Positions 22,319 to 33,557 of a DNA stretch of 64,000 nucleotides are shown here, piece after piece. This DNA comes from Brevipalpus yothersi (lineage: Eukaryota > Arthropoda > Arachnida > Trombidiformes > Tenuipalpidae). Position numbers and translations under genes: made by a program. Position 1 is the stretch's first letter, and the number at the start of each line of letters is the position of its first letter. Under the pieces are notes generated by a model, which made no database searches, was not told the origin of the DNA, and saw only the letters and a program-made list of their open reading frames with translations. Where the stretch lies: the NCBI GenBank assembly GCA_003956705.1, contig QZCP01000157.1, positions 221,171 through 285,170 on the forward strand, written 5' to 3'.

Positions 22319-24027
22319 TTCAAGATGATCAGTGAGAAAATTTGAATGTCCAACGAATTAGTGATCTGATAGAATAGTTTGATGAAAAATTTCATATAAT
22401 TGATAACAAATTTTTCTTCTCGCGTTTTTGATGTCAAGTTTATGAGAAGGATACACATTGAGCGTAAGAGTTTGATAACAATCCCTGGATGTTTGTTTAC
22501 GTGTGACCATGAATGATCTCTATCAGATGATCACTTATCTGATAATTTTAAAAATTTTTATCAATAAAATTAATTAGAATTAAATATCAAACAATGGAAA
22601 TATGAGCAATTTTTCAAGTGTAACTAATTAATTTGATTATTATCATTGTGAAAATGAATCTCGCTTCTACAAGATTTGTTCGTTTAAGAGGTTTGTTCGA
22701 AAATTTTCTATCATTAATTGTGAACACTCTAGAAAATTTCGAATTGCTGCCTCTATTGTACTGAAAAATTAATCGATGGTGAGAAAAATCTAAAATAATT
22801 GATGGAAAAATGAGAATGATTAAGCTCAAGGTTATCGGAAGAAATTCACTGGAATGCTAGTTTTGTTTACAGTCGGATCTGGAGCACTTCCAAAAATAAA
22901 TTATCTCAATAGCCCCCTTGATATTCTAATGAGAGGATATTCATAGCTTGGAATTTTTGTGGACAATCTGGACGAATATTTACTTTAAATTTTCGTCGCA
23001 GATTATTCACCATCAATTCGTTTTATTCTATTTTTCATACTCATCAATCCCATCGTATACTTCAATTTTATGGTGATGAGCTTGATTTTGAACAGAGTAT
23101 GGATCATCGAGCTGCCATTGGTGATGGAAATATATCTCTCCAAAAGTGTTCGAGAGGATCTCTGATAGTGACCAGAGAGATAGATGACAACTTTTTGAAA
23201 TTTTTGTCGAGTTTACGCTTTTTTCCTCTCTAAGGCTGAAAGATACCAAGAATCACCACCATTTCCACCAGGAAACTGGTGACACTTTCTGGTTATTTGA
23301 TTTCTGGAACATTTTTTCGCAAAACTTCTGTGTCAAATGTAGTCAATGGGGAGGATTCATAAGCCACTCTGAGAGTCTGTCTGTCTCATAGTTAAGATAT
23401 GATTCATCAAACGGTACCGAAAAAAATGCCATTAGTATTTGCTGCTATCTTAACAGAAAAGAAGAGCCAGGAAATGGTCCGAATTGAAACTTGAAAAAGA
23501 AATCATTCTTCATAGCCTTTTTATTTGGAATAAATCTTATTTTTTCACCAACAGAATCTAGTACTGCGATATGAGTCATAGCCACTTGATCTTATCAATC
23601 ATCAATGATTCAAATAATGGTGAGCTGCATTGAACTTTAACTAACTGATTACCTGAGTTGACAGTCAACCTATATAGCCAATATTGAAGGCTACAATTGG
23701 TACACAGATATTGGGCAAGCCAATGAGTTGGCTTGAACCTTCATAAGTTTGGGGAAGGAAATCTCGATTGTTGAGCCTAAGTGAAGTGACCACGAGGGAT
23801 CATTTTACCTATGAATATTGACGGAAACCCGGTCGGCCAGTCAGATCATGTCACTTTAGTGGCTCGATTACCTGGGTAGACAAGTTTCCACAAAAATGGG
23901 ACAAAATTTTTGCTCAAGCAACAAAAATATGTCAAAATAAGTTGAAAAACTGTCATTTCGTAGAACTTTAAGCATTTGAGTATCAAAAATATAATGTTTG
24001 TCCTACAAAATCTCACTGAGCATTGAA
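22319..24027. other. Intergenic DNA between genes F and G; nothing recognised
   Basis: Only short open frames. A perfect 8-bp hairpin with a 4-base loop (CAAGCCAA/TTGGCTTG) lies at 23716-23735. The surrounding 23660-23890 stretch is visibly less AT-rich than its neighbours. No match to the array spacers was seen beyond a short CTAACTGATT-like string. Confidence 0.4.
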
Positions 24028-26026
24028 CTACTCTATTTTTTTGGTATCAGTTAAGTCTAAATGGACTCCAATTTGTATCCGCTCTTCGTTTCCGAGTGGG
24101 CCTGAATTGATGGAGCTGTTTGAGGGAAATTTTTTCACTTCTTCATTTCGCTCCATTTCAGAGGGTATTGTCTTTTGGGCTAGATCGAAATCCTCGTCTT
24201 CTTCTTCATGATATAATCTGTGAGCATAATAGATAACTGAGAGGAGTAGAGATATTCCAATCATGATGAGAATAACCTGCAAAACTGAAAAATTGTCTTC
24301 ACCAGTGTCTTCAAGGAGTTTTTTCATTACTTTGATATTGAGTTTCGTGTTTCCAATGGCGAATGATGAAGTATCGATGATTTCTTTCACCTCTGAATAA
24401 TTGATTTCCACCAGCACAAATTCAGCTTCATGGCTCCTGACTTCGGAGGGATGAAATCTTTTTCCATCAGTTGTTTCGATGTAAACTTCCATGAAGGTAT
24501 TAGTTAAACAGACGCCAAGAACTTTCACGAGCAAGATATTTTCTTCTTCGGAAGAATTTAATGACAATTGATCGATTTTGATGCAATCTAAGGCGTTTTT
24601 TGGTGAGATGTATAGAGAAGATGTGCATCTATCTTCATCCCATTTGCATTTGTAAGGGGCAATCCTGGAAATCGAAACGCATCCAAAGCAATCATTCATC
24701 AAATAGCAAGTCTCGATCAGTTGATCATAAATCGAATCTTGAAACGAAACATGCATCATTAAGCTACCATTCGGGTTTGAAGCGTACTTCACTGTATGAT
24801 TTGGAGGTATTTTGATTGGGCAGAAGAATGGAAAATCGATTTCCGATTCTGGTGCAAAACACTCGGGATCAATCTTTCTGTTCATGGTTTCGAGGACCAA
24901 ATGGTACATTTGATTATCTTTCTTGACCAAAAAACTTGTGAAAATTTTTGGATAGTCGCTTATGAAGACATTGACTCCTATCATCTCATAGTTGAAGGAA
25001 ACAGGGAACGAAGACTCATAAATCATGGTAATTTCAGTCTCCTCTATACATGGATTACGATCGAGCTCATCTATGGGTACCGAGAACATATAATAATTGC
25101 TAGTATTCCAATCATTGCATGCTAAGAACATCAGTGTACCGAATTGATTGGATCTAGAGCAGGGAATTGATTTATTAGGTCCAATTCTGAGACCAGTTTT
25201 CAGAAAAATTTTCGAGACCTTTTCTTCTGTTCTTTTGGGAAGAAAGAAAGGAACATTAGTAAAGAGTGATTAGGTGACAATCTCCGTACAAGTGGAAAAC
25301 AAGCATAACAGGGCCAGCATTATCAGTCAAGTTGGATGTTTCAAAGAGAAATATTGTATCAGATTTAGATTCATTATCGGCCAATTTCATCGAATAATAC
25401 AAGCTGCCTGGAACAATTTCTTCTTGAGGAATAGTAGCATTTTCTATTTCAAAATTTGCATCGTAACTTGCGACGATATATTGCTTTTCATTTACATCTT
25501 CTTGACTATCACATTCAGCAAGACCAAAATATCCAAATACATCGATAGTATGGAATCCAAACCAGATAACAGGTTCATCAGAGATGCATTCCTCGAAGAT
25601 TTCGTCTATCCGCCTAGAGATTCTAATGCACATGTTTCCTTGAGAGCAAACATAACTGTCGAAACTTGGATCCAATGGATCGTATCTCTTCCACACTATA
25701 AACTTTACAGAATCTTCGGACCCTATAACCAAATATTTGTCACATTCCTCGGGATCAGGTGGATCACCATACTCAAATTTTTGACCAGAAAACGAGAATT
25801 TTCTGGTTGGCAAAATGACAACACATTCGTCTCCATCTCTGTCTAAAATACCTATTTTTGAGCGAGCTTTCATGACCGTTATGATTGGAATTGGAGAATA
25901 AGTAAATAACAGCAGCATGCAACTTGAAGCTGTGGAGAAAATTGAGGATTCCCCGAGCATATAACAAAGGAAATTGGTGAGAAATACGAGTATCAGCTCT
26001 AGATTATTCCCTCTTGGAGTATTCAT
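24028..26026 (-). CDS. Plexin-like single-pass receptor paralogue G
   Basis: Exons 26026-25290 and 25231-24028 with a phase-2 intron (donor GTACGG, weaker than in the other members) give 646 residues. Signal near residues 27-55; N-terminal domain with D-R-D-G-D-E-C-V-V-I-L-P; I-P-C-S-R-S-N-Q block; PSI-like motif C-Y-L-M-N-D-C-F-G-C ending K-W-D-E-D-R-C; IPT-like L-L-V-K-V-L-G-V-C-L-T-N; one span; tail of about 80 residues. The juxtamembrane segment D-F-D-L-A-Q-K-T-I-P-S-E-M-E resembles the start of the plexin juxtamembrane helix and is shared with gene H, but no GAP domain follows. Functional role unknown. Confidence 0.75.
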
Positions 26027-26301
26027 GATCTGACCGAAAATGAAAATCTTTGAAATTTTCCACTTCTAGCGGAAAAGAAGCAGTGATCACCATAATAAAC
26101 TGTTTACATTGAAAAATGCAACAGATGGATAATAAAATATCATTCTATAACAATGATGCACCAGAAATCAACATTCATCGATTCATTTGATAGTTTACAA
26201 TATTAACAAAATTTGATTCATCCATAGGAAGCAATTGAAATGTGATTGATCATCCAAGAAGCGTCTTCAAGTCAATCAACACACTGTCAGAAGAGATAAG
26301 A

Positions 26302-26985
26302 TTATAGAGTTGGAAGCGATTCATTAAGAATACTCATGCTTGAATCCAATTCTTCTTCAGCTAAATATGAATATTTTTCAATTATTGAAGATCCTTTCAT
26401 TCTCAAAACTGATCGAGTAGATTGGGATAACAAAGGAGCAGATAAGGATTTCGTAGATGAAGATTTAGTCCCAGATCTCAGGGCTTCTGAGGCTGCTATT
26501 AAATGTGAAGATGAATCCATCTCTCCAGGCTTTTGTCCGATATCGGAAAGAAATGATGAAGGATCTAATTTGGAGTTGGTTTTCTTTGTTTGATTGAGAC
26601 GAATGAGAGATGCAAGTATGCGAAGAGCAATTATGGTGGTTATGAGGATGGCTATCTTCATTGAAAAGAAGTTGATCATTGTTTTTAACCAAGAAACTTG
26701 TGGTATTTTCTGGATAACCCTCAAAAACATTGATTCTCATTATTTAGGGGTCAAATCTCATTGGGAAAGAAGATTCGAAGATCTTAGTTAGTTTTGACTC
26801 ATTTCTACTCGTGTTACGATCCAGCTCATCGATTGACACCAAAATACATAGTAATAGTTTTCAGATTTCCAATCATTGCATGCTAAGCGAAGCACCAAAT
26901 TGATTTGATCTAGAGCAGGAAATGAACTTATCAGGTCCAATCATGATATTGCTTTTTAGCAAGATTTTTCAGACTTTTTTTTGCT
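26302..26985 (-). pseudogene. Receptor pseudogene with large internal deletion and no exon 1
   Basis: Starts at a recognisable exon 2 acceptor (26985) and carries the family start (I-G-P-D-K-F, C-S-R-S-N-Q) with frameshifts. It runs to the F-L-V-K-N-N-D-Q region, then jumps straight to the membrane span and a type-2 tail ending E-S-L-P-T-L. About 200 codons including the PSI motif are gone. Upstream, similarity to the family intron continues to about 27033 and stops just where the exon 1 donor should be. Confidence 0.8.
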
Positions 26986-27019
26986 CTTTTCAGGAAGGAA
27001 GGTCGAAGAAGGCATTAGC

Positions 27020-27831
27020 ATGTGAAGATTAGTCGCCAGTAGTGACAGAGTTACTCTAAAAAAGAGGGTATATCTTGCGATTAGGATGATACCATCAATC
27101 CATTGTTGCCATGAAATATGTGAATTACCCTCTTTCAGCTATAAGAATAAAACTGGTACAGGTATCATTTGTGATCGGTAAATTGAATGAGGATTTTTTT
27201 TGTTAAAATTTTGGAATACAGATTCATCAATTGAATATGGATGATGAGACATATTGTGAAAGCAGAAAGAGGATGAGCTCCGAAAATTCTCGAACTACTT
27301 TTTCAAAAATATTGCATTAGAGAGAATATTTCCTCATTCTCGACCGACTGTCTGACTGAAGACAATTATCTGGACTCCATCCTCTTTCGGGAGTGTTTCG
27401 GATTGAGTATTTGAATTTCCATCATCGATCTCAATGATAACATCGTGATTTGACGTCTCAGTTTCCTTTGGAGAGAGACCACGAAATTTGATTTTTTTTT
27501 CTTTTTAGTTCCTCTATACAGAAGTGGCCATCAAGTCACTCTGAACGATGAGAAGAAGTTCTAGAAGAGAATCAATATTCTGTATCAAACGTTTGCACCG
27601 CATTTGCGATGGTGAGCCATCCTTGCAAGTGTGAGATTCAAAGAATTCATTCTGTGCCATGATATCACTAATCTTTCTGAATAGTAGCGATGATAATTAA
27701 CATCGTCAATCATCGAACCTAGTTGCACTTTCACAAGCATGATGATTTTGAATTTTGCGAATCATGGTATTTATTTTTAGAGAGATTGTGATCAATTACA
27801 GAGAAAAAACAAAAAATGACGACGAAAGGTT
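27020..27831. other. Intergenic DNA between the pseudogene and gene H
   Basis: No gene recognised; short open frames only. The first few bases are remnant receptor intron. Confidence 0.4.
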
Positions 27832-29744
27832 TTAATCAATTTGTGCTTCCAATTTTTTTTCCGATATTTCAACGTCTTCATTCCAATTGCGTCCAGTTGA
27901 ACTTTTTTTCTTTTTCACCCTTGATCCGATGTCCGTTTGACTTTTCACCTCTGGTCGTTCCATTTCGGAGGGGATTGTTTTTTGCATCAATTCAAAATCT
28001 CTATCAATGGGAATCCTCTTATAACATAGTTTGTAAGTAAAGAAGATTGAAAACAGTATAACAAGTGTAATCAATATAATTATCAAGATTACCACAGGAT
28101 TAGTAGCTCCGCTACTACTAGGAGGCTTATTGTCTTTCTTCAAGGCTACTTCGACTTCGATAGAAAATTTTGAATTTCGTATAATGAGCGTTGTCGTCTT
28201 AATGAGTTCTTCAACCTTGTTTCTATCTCTTGTCTTTATAGCAAACTTTACCTCACCATCAAGAGTTTCCTGAGGTAGAATAGGTTCCCCATTGCTGGGT
28301 TGAATACGAGACCCCATAAAGTTATTGGTCAAGTGAACACCAAGTATTTTAATTAACAAAAAGTAACCTCTTCTTTCAGGCAATATTCTCAATCCTTCTA
28401 TCTGAATACAATCATCAACCTTCTCTGATGAACTGGATGAAGATGAAATGCATACATTTTCATCCCATTTGCATGTATAGGGAGCATGAGTTGAGATGAG
28501 AATACATCCAAAACAATCGTTCATCAGATAGCAGGTTTCAACTACATGATCTCGAATTGAATTCTGGTAGGCAGTGTGCATCATCAAATTAGCATTTGTG
28601 ATTGAAAAATATCTCAATGAATGTCCAGAAGGAACTTCCGGAAGTTTACAGAAGATTGGGAAGCCACTTTTCAATTTAGGTGAGGAGCATCGTTTGTCAA
28701 GTTTGCGCTCTACCTTCTCAAAGACTGTGAGGTACCATGAACCAGAAGCCTTCATCAGGAAGCTGATTAAATTCTTTGGATACTCTATCATGAACACATT
28801 TATTCCCACAATTTCGGTATCAAACTTGGCCAAGAAAGAAGATTCATGGTCCAAATTTAGATTCGTCTCTTTCATGTCTGAGCTCAAACTATCAATCGAT
28901 ACCGAGAAAATGTAATTGCTTTCTCGCCTCTTATCTTGACAGGAAAGAAAAACCAGATTATCGCATTGATTAGATCTCGAGCAAGGAATCGATCTACCAG
29001 ACTCTATTGAAATTGTATTCTTAGTTGAAATTCTTGTGACTTCAGAATATCTGTTGAGAAAATTGAAAAAAATGAACCACTTTGAAGTGGCTACAGAATT
29101 TCTCACCGTGTGAAAGCAAGTATGCCGGGTTTACCATCGGATGTCATATTCGATGTCTCAAAGAAAAAAACTTTCGAAAAAGGATCTTCTCCGAGTATTG
29201 AATAGAACAAACTGCCTTGGATCATCTCAGGGATTTCAAATTGGTCAGAAATTTCTCTACTCTCATTCCATCCAGCGAGGAAGTATCTTTTTCGCTCTGC
29301 TACTTTATTTTCACATTCAGAAAGACTGAAAGCTGTGTTAATTGAGGCCCTACGAAACCATATCCATCCCTTGAATCCTTTGTTGGTACAATTTGTGAAA
29401 ATATCTGAGTATTTGTACATTTTTGCTACAGTACAATCACCATTTTTCCGGCAAAAATAAACATTTATTGGGGCATCAAAATTTTGAACATTCTCCCAGG
29501 TGACATACTCTTCTCTATATTTGTCTTCGTTCGCCAAATACTTGTTGCATTGTTCAGCTTTGATTTTCGGAGAAGGAAAATCATTTGCCTTCCCTCTTGG
29601 AATTATGGTTACACATTTATCTTGATCTCTTTCAAGTATACCAATAGATGTACATCTTTCCAAGTTTGCTCCATTCATAATTGGAAAAAGAATTGACCAA
29701 AAGTATAAAGCAAATAGTAGAGAAAGGTGGTGCGAAGTTGGCAT
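27832..29744 (-). CDS. Plexin-like single-pass receptor paralogue H (array edge)
   Basis: Exons 29744-29107 and 29050-27832 with a 56-nt phase-2 intron give 618 residues. Short signal (LSLLFALYFWSILFP), an N-terminal domain with G-I-L-E-R-D-Q-D-K-C, sema-like stretch with I-P-C-S-R-S-N-Q-C, PSI-like C-Y-L-M-N-D-C-F-G-C ending K-W-D-E-N-V-C, IPT-like L-L-I-K-I-L-G-V-H-L-T-N, membrane span near 522-548. The tail of about 70 residues starts R-D-F-E-L-M-Q-K-T-I-P-S-E-M-E, shared with gene G. It has the cleanest signal peptide of the family and is the most diverged with F, so it is probably close to the founder. Confidence 0.75.
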
Positions 29745-30290
29745 TATCTGGGGAATAAGTTGCTCTAATTATCAGAATGACACAAATAAGGTACTAATAA
29801 GATACAGATACAAACGAAATGAATGAATAAGATGAGCCGATTGAATATGCCATGAGGTATGAGGAGTGAAACAAAATCTAATTAAATCATACAAACAAAC
29901 AAAAGAAACTACAGTTATTGAAGTCAATTAGGCTATCAACAATTAATCATACTTTATTTTGATTAAACTAAAGAATCCTTACATGAAATGAATACATGTA
30001 CCCATATCTGAAAGCAAAGTTCATCATAAACAATTAGAGAAATTAATTTTCATCAACTCTTCCCCCTCATGATTGAAGCCTCTCTGTTGCCTCTCTGAAT
30101 ACTTATTAATACGATATCTTGTTGAGAAGTTCTAGTGGGACTTCGTAACTCTCTGATCGAATTTTTTTCATCAATGAGGAATCGATTGAAGACTATGAGA
30201 AAAATATTAAGATTCTGCTCAATCCCTCAACAGATTTATCTGAAGTTCTAACATACTAACTTTTATGGTAGTATTTCCCTCGAAAATAGT
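29745..30290. other. Intergenic DNA between gene H and the first gustatory-receptor-like gene
   Basis: Both neighbours are on the minus strand, so this holds the promoter of gene H and the 3' UTR of the receptor-like gene at 30291-31736. No further feature seen. Confidence 0.4.
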
Positions 30291-31736
30291 TCACTTCAAT
30301 GTTGTGACCAGAAGAAGCATATGTCCACCCATTTCTAGGAGAGTCTTTAGAAAAGAGAAAAATCATGAAAATCGAAAGTCCATTCAAAATTGTTACACAA
30401 ATCTCACCATTATCATGCTTCTGGTTGAAAATACTAAAAAATCGAAACACCAAAAGCCAATCGGGCTTTCTTCCATCGTTGAAATTATATCATCTAATTT
30501 AAGACGACATTGTGAGGATATTCTCTTTTCATGAACGACAATTCTGATCAGTCTTTTTTTAATTTCGGTATCCTATGAATGAGAGAAAATAAATTTTGAT
30601 AACATTCTGATTCTCCGTGAAAGATATTCCTCTTCAATTTTTCACCATACCGAGGCAGAGGTAACTGAGCCAGTGATACATGTTCCACAAACACCAACCA
30701 CAATAGTGGCCACCGAGAGCGATCCGAATACAAATTTTGCCTCTTCATTAGCACTCGAAAAGGCGAAAATGAATATCGAAAATAGAGCAAGCAGGAAGGT
30801 ACCAGAATAATTGGCACCCATGATTAGTGAAAGTGAATTGTTGGCATTCTTGACTTCCTTGTAGAGGCTCAAATAAGTAGCCATAAATTCAAAGATATGA
30901 GATTCCGTTAGAAGATCTCTCTTCGATTCATCAATAGTTCTCATAAGACATTCCAATCGGAATTGAGTAATCAAACAGTAACTATTAAATAGGAAAAAAC
31001 TCAATTGTATGCATGGGGTAACCATAAATTGGGCTATTTCTGAGGTTATACAACTGATAAATTGAAATATTCGATCTATAGGATTGGTGAAATCGCTATC
31101 CTGAATCAGAGGTGCCAGTAGAACGAAGGTAATCACTGGATAGAAGAAATAGGAAAAAAGAACCAAATTGAAGGCATACATAAAATTAATTATCATTCTG
31201 ATGTCTTTCCACTTCTTCTGATCACTTGTCCACAATGATCGTTCATGAGAATCGATATAAAATCGGAGCCAAATTCGATCCGATGAATTCCTATTCAATC
31301 TATGGGACACGAAAATGGTTCCATAAGCACTACCATAAATTAAGATGAAACATACGTTTGCCGATATTCGATTGTCTCCAAAAGCCACGGCAGCATCACC
31401 AAGCGTAGCTATTGTATTGGAATCAGTTACAATACACAGAACAAAAAGACGCAATATATTGACCATTGTGAAAAAATGTGAAAAATAGTGGAGAACAATA
31501 GATCCTGGTTTAATTGATATGGATTGTTCGAAAAGTCGTCGATATAAAAGTCCACGATCTTGTAAGGTCTTTTCGAGATCATAGTCAATAATTTTTGAAG
31601 TATTGACCTGTCTACCAGGCATGAATGCTTGGAACATTCGAAACAGACCTTCCAATAGTGTCGATTGATCTTTGTCCCGCTGATTTTTGTTCATTTTGGC
31701 AGATATCGTTTTTAAGTTTCTACAAAATCTGACCAA
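30291..31736 (-). CDS. Gustatory-receptor-like 7-TM protein 1
   Basis: Three exons, 31736-30651, 30572-30408 and 30344-30291, with two phase-0 introns near the 3' end, give 434 residues (an in-frame ATG at 31694 removes 14). Multiple hydrophobic segments with a long cytoplasmic-style loop fit the arthropod gustatory/odorant receptor fold. The last exons encode the conserved C-terminal part: a K-L-D-D-I-I loop, then a final helix of type T-L-L-E-M-G-G-H-M-L-L-L-V-T-T-L-K. Exon 2 has the same length (165 nt) and splice phases as the second copy at 39770-41353. Likely a ligand-gated cation channel for contact chemosensation; ligand unknown. The class assignment comes from topology and 3' exon structure. 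Confidence 0.75.
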
Positions 31737-33004
31737 TAAATCTTTTGATCAACTTTAAGATCATATTTACACGATTATACTTGATCAAAATAGATTTGAC
31801 TCGATATGATGGGTTCATTCAGTCACTCAAGTGTCCCAGATATAAGTTCTTCATTTGATTCCCACATAGAAATGACGAGACTGGAATATCTACCATTTCG
31901 ATTTTTTTGGAATGTCTCTATTCCCAATTGCTGTTGTCTATGGATCCCTCGAACAATGATACCAAGAAACATTGTTTTTGTTTACAGTATCGAATTTTAA
32001 TGGGTCCAGAGGGAATGAAGTTAGGAAATAATGGATTATTTGGAAGGAAATGAAAGGGAGTGATCGATTAATTGCCCATTCAACTTGCTCGTATGCTTAA
32101 TTGCTCTCTCCTGAAATGAAATGTTGTTTTGAAACGCAATGAACTTTTTTAATCTTAGAACTCAAAACTTTTCTTATAATCAGAAAAAATAAATGATCTT
32201 GTGTACTCGACGAGACTATGAGCCCTCTTAGATTTAATTAGAAAGAATTCTCAATACTCTAACGAGAAACGAGATTGAGAAGAGAGGATAATGACAGTCA
32301 TTAAATTGTTTACAAGTATTTTTACTTGTTCAAAGTTCACAAAATTTATTCTTGCTTCTTTCACTAGTCCTTTCTGTGGTTTTTGGGGATGGAAGGATGA
32401 AGTTTCAAATTACCATAGAGAATAAGACTCTTTGTCGCACGGCTAACCGAAATTCTCTTCCACCCATTTTTGCGAATTCTTCGGGTAGCTATTGGTTGAA
32501 ATTTCGTCAAAATTGCATATTATTTTTGCAGATATTTTGCATTCTATTCACCTGAAAATTGAATAGCTGACTGGAAAATTTACTGCGAGAAGGAATAAAA
32601 TAGATCAAGGGTAATCATTAAAGCATCAATCATGATGAATAAGTCAGTCATCAGTTTTCTCATGTTTCTAGTAGTCTTCCAAACCATATCGAATGAGATT
32701 TCGATCATGAGTTGCCAATTTCAACCCCCCTTACTAGTGTTCTAGCAAATTTGTTGCTCTCTAAATGATACATTGAGGAGATTTTGGAATATAATCGATG
32801 AAATTGATCTATTTTTAGCCTAATTTACAGAAAACAGCTAATTAGAATTTTTCCATTGATTTTACACTCGAAATTTGATCACTGTGAGAACATGATTGCT
32901 TCTAAGATCAATGATGTGTAAATATTTAAGCTCATCATCTTTGACTAATCATATTTACTCTTGTCTTTGATGAAGGCCATCGAAGATGTCGGGTGATGGA
33001 AGCA

Positions 33005-33006
<2 letters not shown>
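31737..33006. other. Intergenic DNA, divergent promoter region
   Basis: Lies between the minus-strand receptor-like gene and the plus-strand ABCC gene, so it should hold both promoters. Short open frames only. Confidence 0.4.
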
Positions 33007-33052
<46 letters not shown>

Positions 33053-33223
33053 NNNNNNNNNNNNNNNNNNNNNNNNNNNNNNNNNNNNNNNNNNNNNNNN
33101 NNNNNNNNNNNNNNNNNNNNNNNNNNNNNNNNNNNNNNNNNNNNNNNNNNNNNNNNNNNNNNNNNNNNNNNNNNNNNNNNNNNNNNNNNNNNNNNNNNNN
33201 NNNNNNNNNNNNNNNNNNNNNNN

Positions 33224-33279
<56 letters not shown>
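33007..33279. repeat. GA microsatellite with assembly gap
   Basis: (GA)n at 33007-33052 and 33224-33279 flanks 171 N at 33053-33223. The gap lies wholly inside the repeat, so it most likely represents more (GA)n of unknown true length. Confidence 0.9.
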
Positions 33280-33280
<1 letters not shown>

Positions 33281-33557
33281 CCACAGAGAGGAGATAAACA
33301 TCTTGAGGAGATCATAAAATTTATTGTATCATTTTACACACAGCATTTCTCAATGGATCCATAACGATCATTAAGAAGAAGAAGAAGAAACTGATTGCTC
33401 CATGAGTTATCAGTAAACTGATCATCAGTCCATGTGAGAAGTCTGGCACATTACAAACCATCTCATATTGAACGGTAATCCTCTTATCTTGGTGAACCGT
33501 TACTGTTCGTAAGATTTGTCCTTTCTTTGGCTACCTTCGACAAAAATTAAGCCAGAT

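Noticed and set aside
25274..25846. Plus-strand open frame of 190 codons
   Set aside because: Antisense shadow of receptor gene G exon 1.
32935..33364. Long open frames of alternating Ser-Leu or Arg-Glu around 33 kb, both strands
   Set aside because: Artefact of the (GA)n repeat read through the N gap.
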